The position numbers and the translations under genes were made by a program. A stretch of 64,000 bases of DNA from Rhynchopus sp. YZ270_cl-10 (Eukaryota; Euglenozoa; Diplonemea; Diplonemida; Diplonemidae), in NCBI GenBank assembly GCA_964035575.1, contig OZ037875.1:1302001-1366000 (forward strand), given 5' to 3'. Within the stretch, counting starts at the first letter, position 1. Each line of letters starts with the position of its first letter. The notes under the pieces are model-generated. The model saw only the letters and a list, made by a program, of their open reading frames with translations. It had not been told where the DNA came from and did not search any database. Of the stretch, positions 44,803 to 54,805 are shown piece by piece.

Positions 44803-44905
44803 CAGTTGGACAAGAAAATTGGCGACCAAATAATATTGGCGGATTTTGGGGGTTTTCTTGCAATTGGCGACTTTTTTTTGGTCGCCAATATTGCTTGTCC
44901 AACTG
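44803..44905. mobile_element. Tc1/mariner-like MITE, copy 3
   Basis: CAGTTGGACAAG ... CTTGTCCAACTG, 103 bp, TA on both sides, same orientation as copy 2. Confidence 0.87.
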
Positions 44906-45311
44906 TAATGAAAAATAACATTGGAGGGTCCCTTAAGCTCCAGGATTCCCAAGAAATTCCGAGGAACTTTTTTGGAGTGTTTTTTTCCCACTGGTTAAAA
45001 GCCTGCGGGCAGCCCTTGGGTGTCTAGGGCATCTACCGTGTTCTCCCTTGGGATGTGTGGAAAGCCCCTTGAGCACCAAAAAAATACAAAGCCCCCATCT
45101 TTTTCTGATGTGTTCAAAAATTTTCCCGTTCTCCCCACCCTTGAATCTGTCTTTCCTTCGCGAGAACTGTTCGTTTTTATTTAGAAAGTTTCACAAACAA
45201 AAAAACAAAAAAACAAAAAACATCCACCTTTTAACGATAGATACCTCCTTCTTGAACCCCTGCAACCCCCTCCGAAAAATTCGGTGTTTTCTTTTTTGTG
45301 TGTGTATATCT

Positions 45312-45401
45312 TCATGGCTTAAAGTCATCTTACGTTTTTTTTTTCAGGTGACCAATCATGAGAGACTTAGGTTCATCTTATAAACATTTTTTTTTTTTCA
45401 G
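45312..45401 (+). repeat. CACGAG tandem with intron-like GT...AG borders
   Basis: A half element (GGCTTAAAGTCATCTTACG) ends TTTTCAG at 45347. Directly after it, 45348-45401 is a full 54-nt unit: GTGACCAATCATGAGAGACT, TAGGTTCATCTTATAAACA, T tract, CAG. The unit begins GT, ends CAG and is flanked by CAG on the left and G on the right. Confidence 0.75.
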
Positions 45402-45710
45402 GTTCGGCAACCCCCCAGAGAGAACCAAGTGTTCTGCGTCCATCCGGTGTCCAACGGTCAAGGCGTTTTGCACTTTCAACTTCTCTTTTTATTTTCCTTT
45501 TCTTTCTCTTTTAATTTATGCATGGGTGGTGTGGCTGAAAAGCGAAAAAAAAACGTACCCTGACAAAGAGGGTCCTGCTAGTGGCACCTTTTTTTGCACT
45601 CAGCCACACACCAACAGAAGTGCTATTTTCTCTTTTCTTTTCACATTCTTGAATAGAACGTATTTTGGGTCATCTATTGAACGGAGAGAGATTTTCTTTT
45701 TTTTTGACTC

Positions 45711-45782
45711 GCTCCCAGTATGCTCTCACAAAAGCTCTCACAGCCTGTTGCGTTTCTCACGGAGACGATCATAGATGGCCAG
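45711..45782. repeat. CTCTCACAGCCTGT repeat, copy 1
   Basis: Shares GCTCTCACAGCCTGTTGCG, then TCTCACGGAGACGATCATAG, with copy 2 at 54330-54405. Confidence 0.65.
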
Positions 45783-45805
45783 TAATTTAGTGCACCGTAT
45801 TATTA

Positions 45806-45856
45806 AGGTGACTAAGCACAGAGAGGCTTAGGATCATCTTGTAAACTTTTCTTCTA
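45806..45856 (+). repeat. CACGAG element
   Basis: AAGGTGACTAAGCACAGAGA, then GGCTTAGGATCATCTTGTAA. Perfect CTAAGC/GCTTAG stem with an 8-nt loop. Confidence 0.75.
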
Positions 45857-46685
45857 ATATTACCTTCTACTCAAAAAAATATGAATTTTTTTCGTTTTTT
45901 TGCCAAATTGCCAACTCTTTTCGCATTTATTTTTTGTGACCACCCCGACGATGTTTCCATATTTTCTATTTCCCCCCGAATTTGAAAGTAACGTAAAAAA
46001 TATACATATTTTTGCGAGCCACAGTCGGGTGCGCCACCGTGCGTGAGTACATACTATCATTGAGGGTCTCATTACGGAAGCAAAAACACTGGAGAGGTAA
46101 AAAACTAAGGTTTTGGGATTTCAAAAAGGAGGGGCTTTTTTTTTTACCCCCCACCAGTGTTTGATATGTGACTGTGGATGAACCTTGATCAATGAGTTTG
46201 CAATCGGGTTTCATTTTTTTTTTCTCTTCTTCAGGTGAAAGGGTTTTCTTTGTTTCTCTGAAACGAAAGAAAAAAAAATGTGAAACATAAAAGTGACTGT
46301 ATTTTAGCGTTGAGTATTTTTGCTGACCGTTCGTTTGTTCTGTTTTCTGTCTTTTTTTTTTGTTGCTTCCCTGGCAGCCTCTCCCACCTGCTATTTGTTA
46401 GAAATACCCACACCACACCAATCTAAAAAAAAAAAACCACAATTGAAAATACAGTGGTGTGGCCCCCAAGAAATGAACATGAAACTGAAACAAAAAGACC
46501 TCACTCTACTTTCATTTCACCACCACCACCACCCTCCACCATCATACATTATCTACCCCCACCTTTTTCACAGGAATTGGGGTATTTTTTTTTCCCGCAA
46601 CAACAAAACAAAATCATACATTCTGTGTGATTTGACCTTTTGTTTCCCCTTAAAAATGCGGACATAAAACCCCTATACATGCACA

Positions 46686-49070
46686 ATGCCGTACAACACG
46701 CATTTCACGTGCACAGCGCTTCTTCTTCTCTCTGCCTTGCTCTCCCTCTCTCCCCCCTCCTACGCAGCTACAGTCAGCCCCTTTGCCCCTACACCTGTCA
46801 ACAGGACGGTCTCTGTGCACGACTTGCCTGGTGCGGCTTCGACGGGCGGCCTTGGACCGTGCATGCCGGATGCACCTGGCACGCTGTTCTACACTGGGAC
46901 AACTTGCTGGTACAGCGTTGACCTCGAGAACAACACTGTCAGTACATATGGGGACTGTGAAGACGTCAATGCCACCAAGCCGAGTGTTTTTTTCGAGAAG
47001 CTGGTGCAGGTGAATGACACGGCCTTCCTGGGCAGCATGCGTGGTGAGCCTGCTGTGGCTGTGGGCATCGTCAACTTTGCGTCAGGGGCACCCGTATGGC
47101 AGAGATATAATTTGAACGTGTCCCTCTCCTTCCCTGTAGCCTCCTCCTCCTCCGTGGGTTACGTAGCCACTGTTGCATCGGTCTCACAGATCGTTCCCTT
47201 TGATGTCCATACCGGACAGGCCTGGCCCCCCCTCGGTGGACTCCCGCTAGTCTATGGTTTTGCAGTGTGGGCGGGGTTTTTGTTCTGTAGTGTCAAAAAG
47301 GAGTTTCCGGCGTCGCCCGACTTTTTGGTATATAACATTACCGACACGGTGCCGGTGTTGCTGCACAAACTCACGTTGGATTTGCAGTTGAAACTTCTTT
47401 CGGTGGACGGCAACGTGATTGCTGCAGCCTCGTTTGGTTTGGATGGTGACGGGGTGGCGGTGTTAAGTGTTGATGTGTCAGGGAGTGTGCAGGTGGTGGC
47501 GAATATCGGGATGGAGGACACACCACATGCTCTGACGCTCACGGCGGGGCGAGTGTACGTGACCAGCCTGTCAGCCTCGGTGATGTGGGTACTGGCAGTG
47601 TCAGATTTATCTGATGTGGGCTTCCTGCGCACAGCGCTCCTGCTCCAAATAGGTGTTCGTTTCACCATCTGTGGGGATATGGCGTATGTGAAGAACGGCG
47701 TTGGGCAGGTAGAGGTGATAGACCTGTGGGATGACACGGCGTCGCCGCCGACACCGGTGCCCCAAACCGCAGCGCCACCCCAGACTGCGTCCCCCGCCTC
47801 GCTCGTCACCGTCGCAACGAACCACACCGCCGAGGTCGTGCCTGGGGGGCACTCAAATCTTGTCTCCTGCGTTGTGCCGGATGTGCTTTTCTATGTGGAG
47901 GCAGGCTGTTGGAGAGGGGTGAACCTCGCGTCGCAGGGGGTGACCACGTACTCATGCGGGACAGACGTGGTAGGGGAGGCGCACCGCGTCAATGACACAG
48001 CGGTGGTGTTCCTGCGTGCCGGGGGCGTGCAGGTCGTCGACTTTGGGAGTGGTGTGCGCGAGACGTCGTTTGCGGCAACGGCTGTCGGCGTTGCGATAGG
48101 TAACGACTCCTTTGGCTACCTCGTGTCCGGCACACAGCACATCGATGTTGTGCCCTTCGACGCACGCTCAGGGACGCTCTACGCACCACTGACCCCACGC
48201 AACGCTGGGGCACCACTCAGCACAGCCGCCTACGACAACCTCCTCTTCGTCAGCATCGCGCAGGTCGATGCTGCCGCAACAGACTTGCTTATGTATGACA
48301 CAACGAACCGCACACACCCATCCCTGCTGCATGAGCTGGTCATCGGGGTGCAGATGTCAGCCATGGCGGCCTCTGCCACACGCATAGTCGGTATCGGTGC
48401 AGACAACACCCTCAACGTGTTTGAAGTCCATACCGACGGGGTGCGGTGGCTTGCCGCATTCCGGATCAACGGAGTGCTCTCGAACCTGGCCCTCTCCGGT
48501 AGCGTTGTGTACTTCACGAGCGGCGCATTGCTGTATGAGGTGGACACCTCGGAGCCGGATGATGTGCGCATCTCCAGAGCACTCTCCCTCCTCTCCGAGG
48601 CCACTACACTGTCCGTCTGCGACGAAACTGTGTACGTAGCGACAGAGGCGGGGTTGGAGGTCGTGGCACGGTGGGTTGCGACAGGGGTTCCTTCTGCACA
48701 CACAGCACCACCTGCCTCAGACAGCACAACACCACCTGCCTCAGCTGGCACAGCACTACCTGCCTCAGACAGCACAGCACCACAGATACCCGCAGGAGAC
48801 AGCACAGCAGCGACACACACTACGTACACCGTGCTGTACGTGCTTGGTGGTGTTGCGGGTGGCATGGTCATAGCGTCGGTCCTCATGTGTCTCGCCTCTC
48901 GCGGACTAAGGAGAGCAGAGCCATCGGCAGTTATGTTCAATGAAACGACAGAGCCGCTGTCCAACCCGCTGACCTCCAATCCGGTGTCCGGGTCAACGTT
49001 GTACGTGGAGGCGGAGGAGTTGACGGAAAAGGAGGTGGTAGGGGAAAACGCGAAGTCGCTTTTGTTGTGA
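46686..49070 (+). CDS. type I surface protein with two propeller-like repeats and Ser/Thr/Pro stalk
   Basis: 794 residues. A signal peptide is evident (LLLLSALLSLSPPSYA). Two homologous beta-rich modules follow (about residues 45-345 and 395-675). Each opens with a Cys-Pro-Asp segment, ..CMPDAPGTLFYTGTTCW and ..CVVPDVLFYVEAGCW, and each later repeats VNDTA.FL and VPFD.(H/R)(T/S)G. They are joined by PTPVPQTAAPPQTASPAS. A second Ser/Thr/Pro stalk with imperfect PPASDST repeats precedes one TM helix (VLYVLGGVAGGMVIASVLMC) and an acidic tail. Many N-x-S/T sites support a glycosylated ectodomain. Likely cell-surface adhesion or receptor role; no family name recognised. The nearest acceptor is TTCACAG at about 46573. 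Confidence 0.72.
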   Translation: MPYNTHFTCTALLLLSALLSLSPPSYAATVSPFAPTPVNRTVSVHDLPGAASTGGLGPCMPDAPGTLFYTGTTCWYSVDLENNTVSTYGDCEDVNATKPSVFFEKLVQVNDTAFLGSMRGEPAVAVGIVNFASGAPVWQRYNLNVSLSFPVASSSSVGYVATVASVSQIVPFDVHTGQAWPPLGGLPLVYGFAVWAGFLFCSVKKEFPASPDFLVYNITDTVPVLLHKLTLDLQLKLLSVDGNVIAAASFGLDGDGVAVLSVDVSGSVQVVANIGMEDTPHALTLTAGRVYVTSLSASVMWVLAVSDLSDVGFLRTALLLQIGVRFTICGDMAYVKNGVGQVEVIDLWDDTASPPTPVPQTAAPPQTASPASLVTVATNHTAEVVPGGHSNLVSCVVPDVLFYVEAGCWRGVNLASQGVTTYSCGTDVVGEAHRVNDTAVVFLRAGGVQVVDFGSGVRETSFAATAVGVAIGNDSFGYLVSGTQHIDVVPFDARSGTLYAPLTPRNAGAPLSTAAYDNLLFVSIAQVDAAATDLLMYDTTNRTHPSLLHELVIGVQMSAMAASATRIVGIGADNTLNVFEVHTDGVRWLAAFRINGVLSNLALSGSVVYFTSGALLYEVDTSEPDDVRISRALSLLSEATTLSVCDETVYVATEAGLEVVARWVATGVPSAHTAPPASDSTTPPASAGTALPASDSTAPQIPAGDSTAATHTTYTVLYVLGGVAGGMVIASVLMCLASRGLRRAEPSAVMFNETTEPLSNPLTSNPVSGSTLYVEAEELTEKEVVGENAKSLLL

Positions 49071-49677
49071 AATGTGTTGTGTTTTTGGGAGCTCTGACAC
49101 AGCTCTTACCATTTTTTTTTTGTGTGTTCAAATTTTGGGGCAGAATTGCCTCTAAACTCTTATGAAGTCTTCCTTTGTGATGTTAGTGTGTGATGCGATT
49201 TCCCTAAATCATTCACGTAACAGTACGATCGCGGGCCCTTTTTTTCTTTTTGTAAAATGTGGCTTAGTGAGCCGGCTCCCTCTCTTGTCTTTATTTTATG
49301 TTTGAAAGAAACGATCTCAGGGGGGGTTTTTTTTTTCGAGGAGAGTACCAGGGTACCCCTCAAGGGCTCGAGGGGGGGGGGGGGGGGGGGGTAGGCAGCC
49401 TGAGTAATAAAAAAGGGGGGTTTTCGGCCCAAAAAGCCCAGACCCCAGACCCCCGGCCACAACCTAGTGCGTAATAAGGGGATGGGGTAGTACTGTACCC
49501 AAAACCCCGTTTTTCGGCGTTTCCGGAGTCCACCCAGAAAGTGGTGGGGCCATTCTGAAAAAATGGACAAGTTTTTCGGTGTTTAAATTTTCGCGACTTT
49601 TCTTGGGTACAGTTTTACGTGTGCTTTTCCGGGGCCCCATCTCGTAAAGGGTCACACGGGGTATAACTCAGTAGTCC
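49071..49677. other. gene-free region with a G22 run
   Basis: Contains a poly-G run at 49371-49391 and a GCCCAGACCCCAGACCCC segment (49437-49456) repeated at 50100-50118. No coding frame. Confidence 0.5.
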
Positions 49678-49731
49678 CGGCCCTGGCCCTGGCCCTGGCC
49701 CTGGCCCTGGCCCTGGCCCTGGCCCTGGCCC
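49678..49731. repeat. (GGCCCT)n microsatellite
   Basis: Nine uninterrupted hexamer units. Confidence 0.95.
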
Positions 49732-49734
49732 CGG

Positions 49735-50010
49735 ATGCTGAAAACATGAAAGTGCCCGAAAACACCGGCATTTGCATTTTCGGAATCCGTCCGTTCTGTG
49801 GTGGGGTCAATTTGCTGAAATGGACAAGTTCTTGGTTTTGGTCAAAATCCATGTAGGGTAAAGAGGGCCAAGGTAAATACCACAACCCAGATTTTCTCAC
49901 CCTGATGCTGAAAACATGAAAATGCCCGAAAACATCGGCATTTGCATTTCCGGAATCCGCCCGTTCTGTGGTGGGGTATAATACTATATACAGAAAAATG
50001 GACAAAATTT
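49735..50010. repeat. two direct copies of an ATGCTGAAAACATGAAA unit
   Basis: ATGCTGAAAACATGAAAGTG through CCGTTCTGTGGTGGGGT at 49735-49806 recurs at 49911-49976. A diverged third, GGAGTCCACCCAGAAAGTGG, is at 49525. Confidence 0.75.
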
Positions 50011-50203
50011 TAATGACTAAAATTTTCACAAAATATGAACCCATACCCAATACAAGGGTAAATGACAAAAATTACCATAAAAACCCCCCAAAACCCAAAA
50101 GCCCAGACCCCAGACCCCAGGCCACCTTCCTTATTACGCACCCTGGGGGTAGGGGGTGGCAAAAAGGCGGTTTTAGTGAAATAAATTGAAATCCGAGCTC
50201 ACA

Positions 50204-51081
50204 GAGGCTCCAAACACAAAATCTCTGGCGAATATGGATTTTTTGGGGCTCAGGAGGGTGGTTTACCTGGTCACAGGCCTCCAAATGCGCCCAGAAACAT
50301 GAAAAATATGAAAAATTGACTGGTTTTTCGGGGTTTTCGCACTTTTTGCATTTTTGGGAAAACAGCGTTTTTTCACCCATTTTTCGAAAAAAATATCAAA
50401 AAACGGACATCAGATAGTGAACAAATACCCAAAATCACCCCAAAAGTATCGAATCTTTTCAAATACATCTGTTTTTCACACTCTAGACGCTCTGTTCGGG
50501 GCCAAAACCTCATTTTTAGGTCAAAAAATCGTCCTGTTATCGTCCTGTTTACCGCGCGCGCACCATTCCCCAAACCCGTTGGGCCACTTTCTGACCACTG
50601 CTGGGTGGTCTGACCACCCAGAGCACCCCCATTTACCAACCTCCTACCACATTTTCACCGAATTTACCCAAAACTCTCTCTGTACCCCCAGAAATGACCC
50701 CAAAAAACACAGAAAAATTCACTTTTGCAACAGTCACGGCTATTGCAAGCACCCGGACAGCGTTTTTTCACCCTTTTTTTTGAAAAAATATCAAAAAACG
50801 GACATCAGATAGTGAACAAATACCCAAAATCACCCCGAAAGTATCGAATCTTTTCAAATACATCTGTTTTTCACACTCTAGACGCTCTGTTCGGGGCCAA
50901 AATCTCATTTTTAGGTCAAAAAATCGTCTTTCCCGAAGTGCGAAAACCCCGAAAAACCAGTCAATTTTTCATATTTTTCATGTTTCTGGGCGCATTTGGA
51001 GGCCTGTGACCAGGTAAACCACGCTCCTGAGCCCCAAAAAATCCATATTCGCCAGAGATTTCGTGTTTGGAGCCTCTGTGG
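50204..51081. mobile_element. inverted-repeat element with internal direct duplication
   Basis: The left arm 50200-50350 (CAGAGGCTCCAAACAC through GGGGTTTTCGCAC) is the inverse of the right arm 50934-51081. Inside, a ~170-bp block (CAGCGTTTTTTCACCC to CATTTTTAGGTCAAAAAATC) occurs twice in direct orientation at 50363 and 50759. No coding frame. Termini and duplication not resolved. Confidence 0.65.
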
Positions 51082-51133
51082 TATCATAACTCAAAAAATT
51101 TCACTCAAAAACGGCTTTTTGCCTCCCCCTAGA

Positions 51134-52019
51134 CATAGGTGCCCGGCGAGTCGTTTTTGGGCGAGTTGTCCGAACTCCACGATTTTGCCAAACAACTCGC
51201 CCAAAACTCGCACAACTCGCCCTATACTCGGCACAACTCGGCCACAACTCGCCCATTTTTACAGGCAAAAACATACAGGGATGGGAGGGGACGTTGTAAG
51301 GTTACACACATGTAACGTTGGTACAACACATGATCTCAAGAAAAACAACCAGGGCTAGGGCCAAACGCCACTCATTACATGCACCTTGTCATATGACTAG
51401 GCATAGGTGGTAACTAGGTCATGGTGGTCCATGGGCCACCGTGCACACTCACGGTTTTTGGTAATTGCTGGGGGGAATGGGATATACTCCGTACATGGAT
51501 ACCCACACAGAACACACGGTTCCCCAGACATCTGTCAGGCAATCACTGATTCACTTCACACAGGTCGGGCAGGCGCTGCCTGCCCATCCTCTTTTCCTGT
51601 CTGCTATCGATTCCAGGTTCACAACGTTCACACGTTTAGTCAAAATGCTTTGGGCGACGACTTCCTTTGGGATACACAAAACCACACAAAGAGCACATTC
51701 ACAGACCAGCTGTGAAGCGGCAAAGAGTCGTTCAAGCTGGGATGCACAAGATAAAACGTGATGTGGTGTACCTGTGTACCTGTGTACCTGTGTACCTGTG
51801 TACCTGTGTACCTGTGTACCTGTGTACCTGTGTACCTGTGTACCTGTGTACCTGTGTACCTGTGTACCTGTGTACCTGTGTACCTGTGTACCTGTGTACC
51901 TGTGTTTTTGTAGCCATAAAAAATCCCAAAAAAAAACAACTCGCCCAAAAAAAATGGGCGAGTTGTTGGCCGAATTTGGGCGAGTTGCCGAGTTGTTTTT
52001 AACTCGCCGGGCACCTATG
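51134..52019. mobile_element. CATAG-type inverted-repeat element (886 bp)
   Basis: Ends CATAGGTGCCCGGCGAGT and the inverse, with an exact 6-bp duplication CCTAGA (51128-51133, 52020-52025). Both subterminal zones carry CAACTCGCCC words in both orientations. The interior includes a GTGTACCT minisatellite and no gene. Termini, duplication length and architecture match the elements at 4493-8215. Confidence 0.82.
51768..51904. repeat. (TGTACCTG)n minisatellite, ~17 units
   Basis: Uninterrupted octamer array inside the 51134-52019 element. The long frames across it are artefacts. Confidence 0.95.
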
Positions 52020-52025
52020 CCTAGA

Positions 52026-52950
52026 GGGGGGGGGGGAACGTGGGGGGTGGGGATTCTTTACTTTTGTTACTGTCAGAAGCTATGTTCGTGTCTTTTGTTA
52101 ATGAATGGCATTTTCACACTTTACCCCCATTGTTTTTTTATATATGCCAGTACCTACAATGGTGCTATAGGAAATCGGTCAACGACCTGTCAGCGACCTG
52201 TCAATATAGGGGGGTGCGCCCTTTTTATATTTACCATTGCATTTTGTTTGTTTGTGTGTGGGGTTTTCCCCTCACCCAAAATCGTAAGGGAAATTTAAAA
52301 AATGATACCCCCAGACGTCGACGAGCTGTCAGCGACCTGTCAATATCGACCCCTCCCGAGCACCATACAAGCGTAGCTTGTAGGAGAAATAGTTCCTCAG
52401 ATACGGTCGCCAATCACCCCCTCCAAGGGTAATTGTGCAATCAACGAAAAAAAAAACCTTTCCCTTTTACTTCCCTATCAGAGTTACTATTTTTTGCGCT
52501 TCCCCTCACTTCGTGTGATATCAACACCCCCTTCTTCTTTTTCAGTCTCAGGTCCCCTTTTTTTTCTTTTTCTTTCAGTACTCAAACCTGAGGAATGTGG
52601 TCTGACGTCAGAGTTGTGGGCTTCGACAGCTAACGTCATGCCTGCATCAATAAGCATCCCTCTTTCCCCCTTTCTCCCTACGAGATATTCAAACGCCACT
52701 CCACATTTTTCTAAAATATTCACCGGGGCTACACATCCCTAGTAAGCTTTGTTTAAGCAGCTCTGCTGAGTCTTGGGGTGCATGTTTATTGTCCACTTGC
52801 ATCATGCAAGGTTGGAAGAGGGTAACGGAAACTCTTTAAAAATCACTTCACTCACTCAGGATTTTTTTGTGTTTCCCCCCGGTCTCACCCTCCGTACGTT
52901 TCTTCACCCCCCCCCCCCTCACCCTTCACCCCTCACCCACAACACCCTCT
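52026..52950. other. intergenic spacer
   Basis: Two GACGAGCTGTCAGCGACCTG / CAACGACCTGTCAGCGACC words at 52180 and 52318, and a CATGCCTGCATCAATAAGC motif (52636) of the TGCCTGCGTC family. Ends in a C-rich acceptor tract. Confidence 0.5.
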
Positions 52951-52952
52951 AG
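52951..52952 (+). promoter_or_regulatory. candidate trans-splice acceptor AG
   Basis: CCCCCTCACCCTTCACCCC then ACACCCTCTAG, 27 nt before the ATG at 52980. Confidence 0.4.
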
Positions 52953-52979
52953 GAGAAACACAACACAACCTTGGGTACG

Positions 52980-54066
52980 ATGCTCCCTCTCAAAGCAATG
53001 TGCAGCTCTGTGCTGGCCAGCTCTGCTCGTCGCTGCACCGCCACCACCATGCGTTGGTGCACTACCCCCACCACCACCACCACCGGCGCACCAACGCCCC
53101 CCTCCCACCCCAACCTCCCACCGCACGTCCAAAAGACCATTGACGGCATCGAGCTCAGCGACGCCGAAACACGCCGCATCTTAACCACACCCAAGGACGC
53201 AGCACTCCCAGAGGTCCTCGGGACGGACCCAGGGAATTTGATGCCCGAAGCCTTCTTCCAGGAGGAGGCTGTGGACCTGGGGATAGAGTTCATTCAGGAG
53301 GTGGAGGCGATGGAGCTGCCGGCAGGAGAGCTGGCGGTGGTGGAGGATTTGCTGGACTGCATCTTTGACGAGGCTGCGGATCGGGACGCGAAGCTGCTGG
53401 GTGCGATTGAATGTCTGAAGATTGCGAAGATACTAGAGAGCGACCGCTGCACGGCGTTCCTTGCCCGCATTGCCCACGATGCCTTACACCACTTCGACAG
53501 ACGTGCCGTGCTAACAGTAGCCTACGCGCATGTCGGTCCACACCGCATCCTCGATAGGCTCTGGGTCATGGATCGTGACGTATCCTTGGGTGCAGTAGTC
53601 TCTCTCGAGAGTCTTAAAGGTGTGGTTCTCGGTAGTGACGACGCAGTGGCAACAGTGGTAGCGGAGCTTGGAGGAAAAGGGGAGGACTTTGCAGCGCATC
53701 TGTACAACGTCAGCGCGAAGAGGAGATTGAAGGCGTTGCTGAAGGTATGGGGCGTGAGGGGGGGGTGGCTGCTTTACTTCAAAAATATACACACACACTT
53801 ACACCTAAAGTACCAAAAAAATCCATCCGATGATTCACAACACAACCGTCATTTCCCCCCTTCCCACTCATTTACAGAAAGCGTTCGCCTCCTTTGCCGG
53901 CGACTCTGCGTTTGCAGAGGGTGCTGCGGTCAAGCGTGCGATGGACAAGGTGCCACTCCCCGCACCGGTGCTTGCGGACTGGTATGCCATGGCACTACGC
54001 TACCCCTACGTAACCCCACCCCCTCACCCTCACCCCTCTCACCCTTAACAGGAAAGGAAGAGTTGA
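52980..54066 (+). CDS. unrecognised helical protein with mitochondrial-type presequence
   Basis: Exons 52980-53744, 53878-54009 and 54052-54066, phase 0, about 303 residues, ending ..LRYPYERKS. The N-terminus (MLPLKAMCSSVLASSARRCT, then Arg/Thr-rich) is free of acidic residues, as in a mitochondrial presequence. The rest is acidic and helical: VVEDLLDCIFDEAADRDAKL, ECLKIAKILES, FLARIAHDALHHFDRRAVL, resembling alpha-solenoid packing but without a clear PPR period. Donors are GTATGG and GTAACC; the second intron is only 42 nt. The tiny last exon is the weakest part, and an alternative acceptor would change the C-terminus. Confidence 0.55.
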
Positions 54067-54805
54067 CAAGGAAGCGGACGAGCAGGGTCGACTCAGATGG
54101 AGCAGCTTCGTTGATGCTTTGGTGTATGAATCGTGAGGTCGTGAGAGGACGGCGCAGAGCAGAGGCGCAGAAGGGGGTAGGGAACATGGCAAAAGAAAAT
54201 AATTAGCCAAGTGGTCATGCGTACAGCAATCCACCCCTCTCCGGGCAGAGGGGGTGATTGTGTGCAAAGAAAAAAAATATTGTGGAGTTCATCCTAGGGC
54301 TGGGTGATCTATGAACGAGCTCTCAGTAAGGTCTCACAGGCTCGCACACGCTCTCACAAGCTCTCACAGCCTGTCACGTGTCTCACGGAGACGATCATAG
54401 ATCACCCAAGGGTGTCTACACTAATACAACCAAGTTTTCAAAAAAAAATAAAATAGCAACGAAACACTGTGCCGTGCAAGGAAACCCCCTAGCCCTTTCG
54501 AAGTCGGCATTTAGATAGTATTGGACCACGGTCTTTTTGGACATCGTCTGGTACTATAGCTACGCAACTGCGTAGTTTCATGTGAAGCAAAAAAACCAAG
54601 TTTTCAAAAAAAAGATTTCCTCCCCCCTTTCTTCCAAGCACGATGCTGACCCTTTTCTTAAAAGATAGAACGCAACTGTATTCCATCAGAGCGAACGTCA
54701 CAGCAATTACCAAAACCACCCCCTCAGAAAACCCCCACACACACACAACATGCCTCATCAACGTACATCGCTTTGAAAATATTTCCTTTTATCTCTACCT
54801 TTCCA
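54067..54805. other. intergenic spacer
   Basis: Contains the CTCTCACAGCCTGT repeat (54330-54405) and a TACACTAATACAACCAAG motif, otherwise no gene. A short upstream ATG frame (54750-54776) precedes the PPR start. Confidence 0.5.
54296..54440. repeat. CTCTCACAGCCTGT repeat, copy 2, with GGGTGATCTATGA ends
   Basis: GGGTGATCTATGA at 54301 and TCATAGATCACCC at 54396 form inverted ends of a ~108-bp unit containing CTCTCACA words. AAGGGTGTCTACACTAATAC and AACCAAGTTTTC follow. Confidence 0.65.

Larger units (their letters stand above)
42501..46685. other. 4.2-kb gene-free region dense in short same-strand repeats
   Basis: At least seven CACGAG elements, two mariner-like MITEs, three TGCCTGCGTC-type motifs (42748, 44706, 45433) and a partly palindromic CCTGATTTTTGACTG element (43650-43735). 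No coding frame on either strand. It lies between two well-defined genes on the same strand. Confidence 0.6.

Noticed and set aside
51667-52298. Reading frames rich in CTCVPVYL or GTQVHRYT
   Set aside because: Artefact of the TGTACCTG octamer array.
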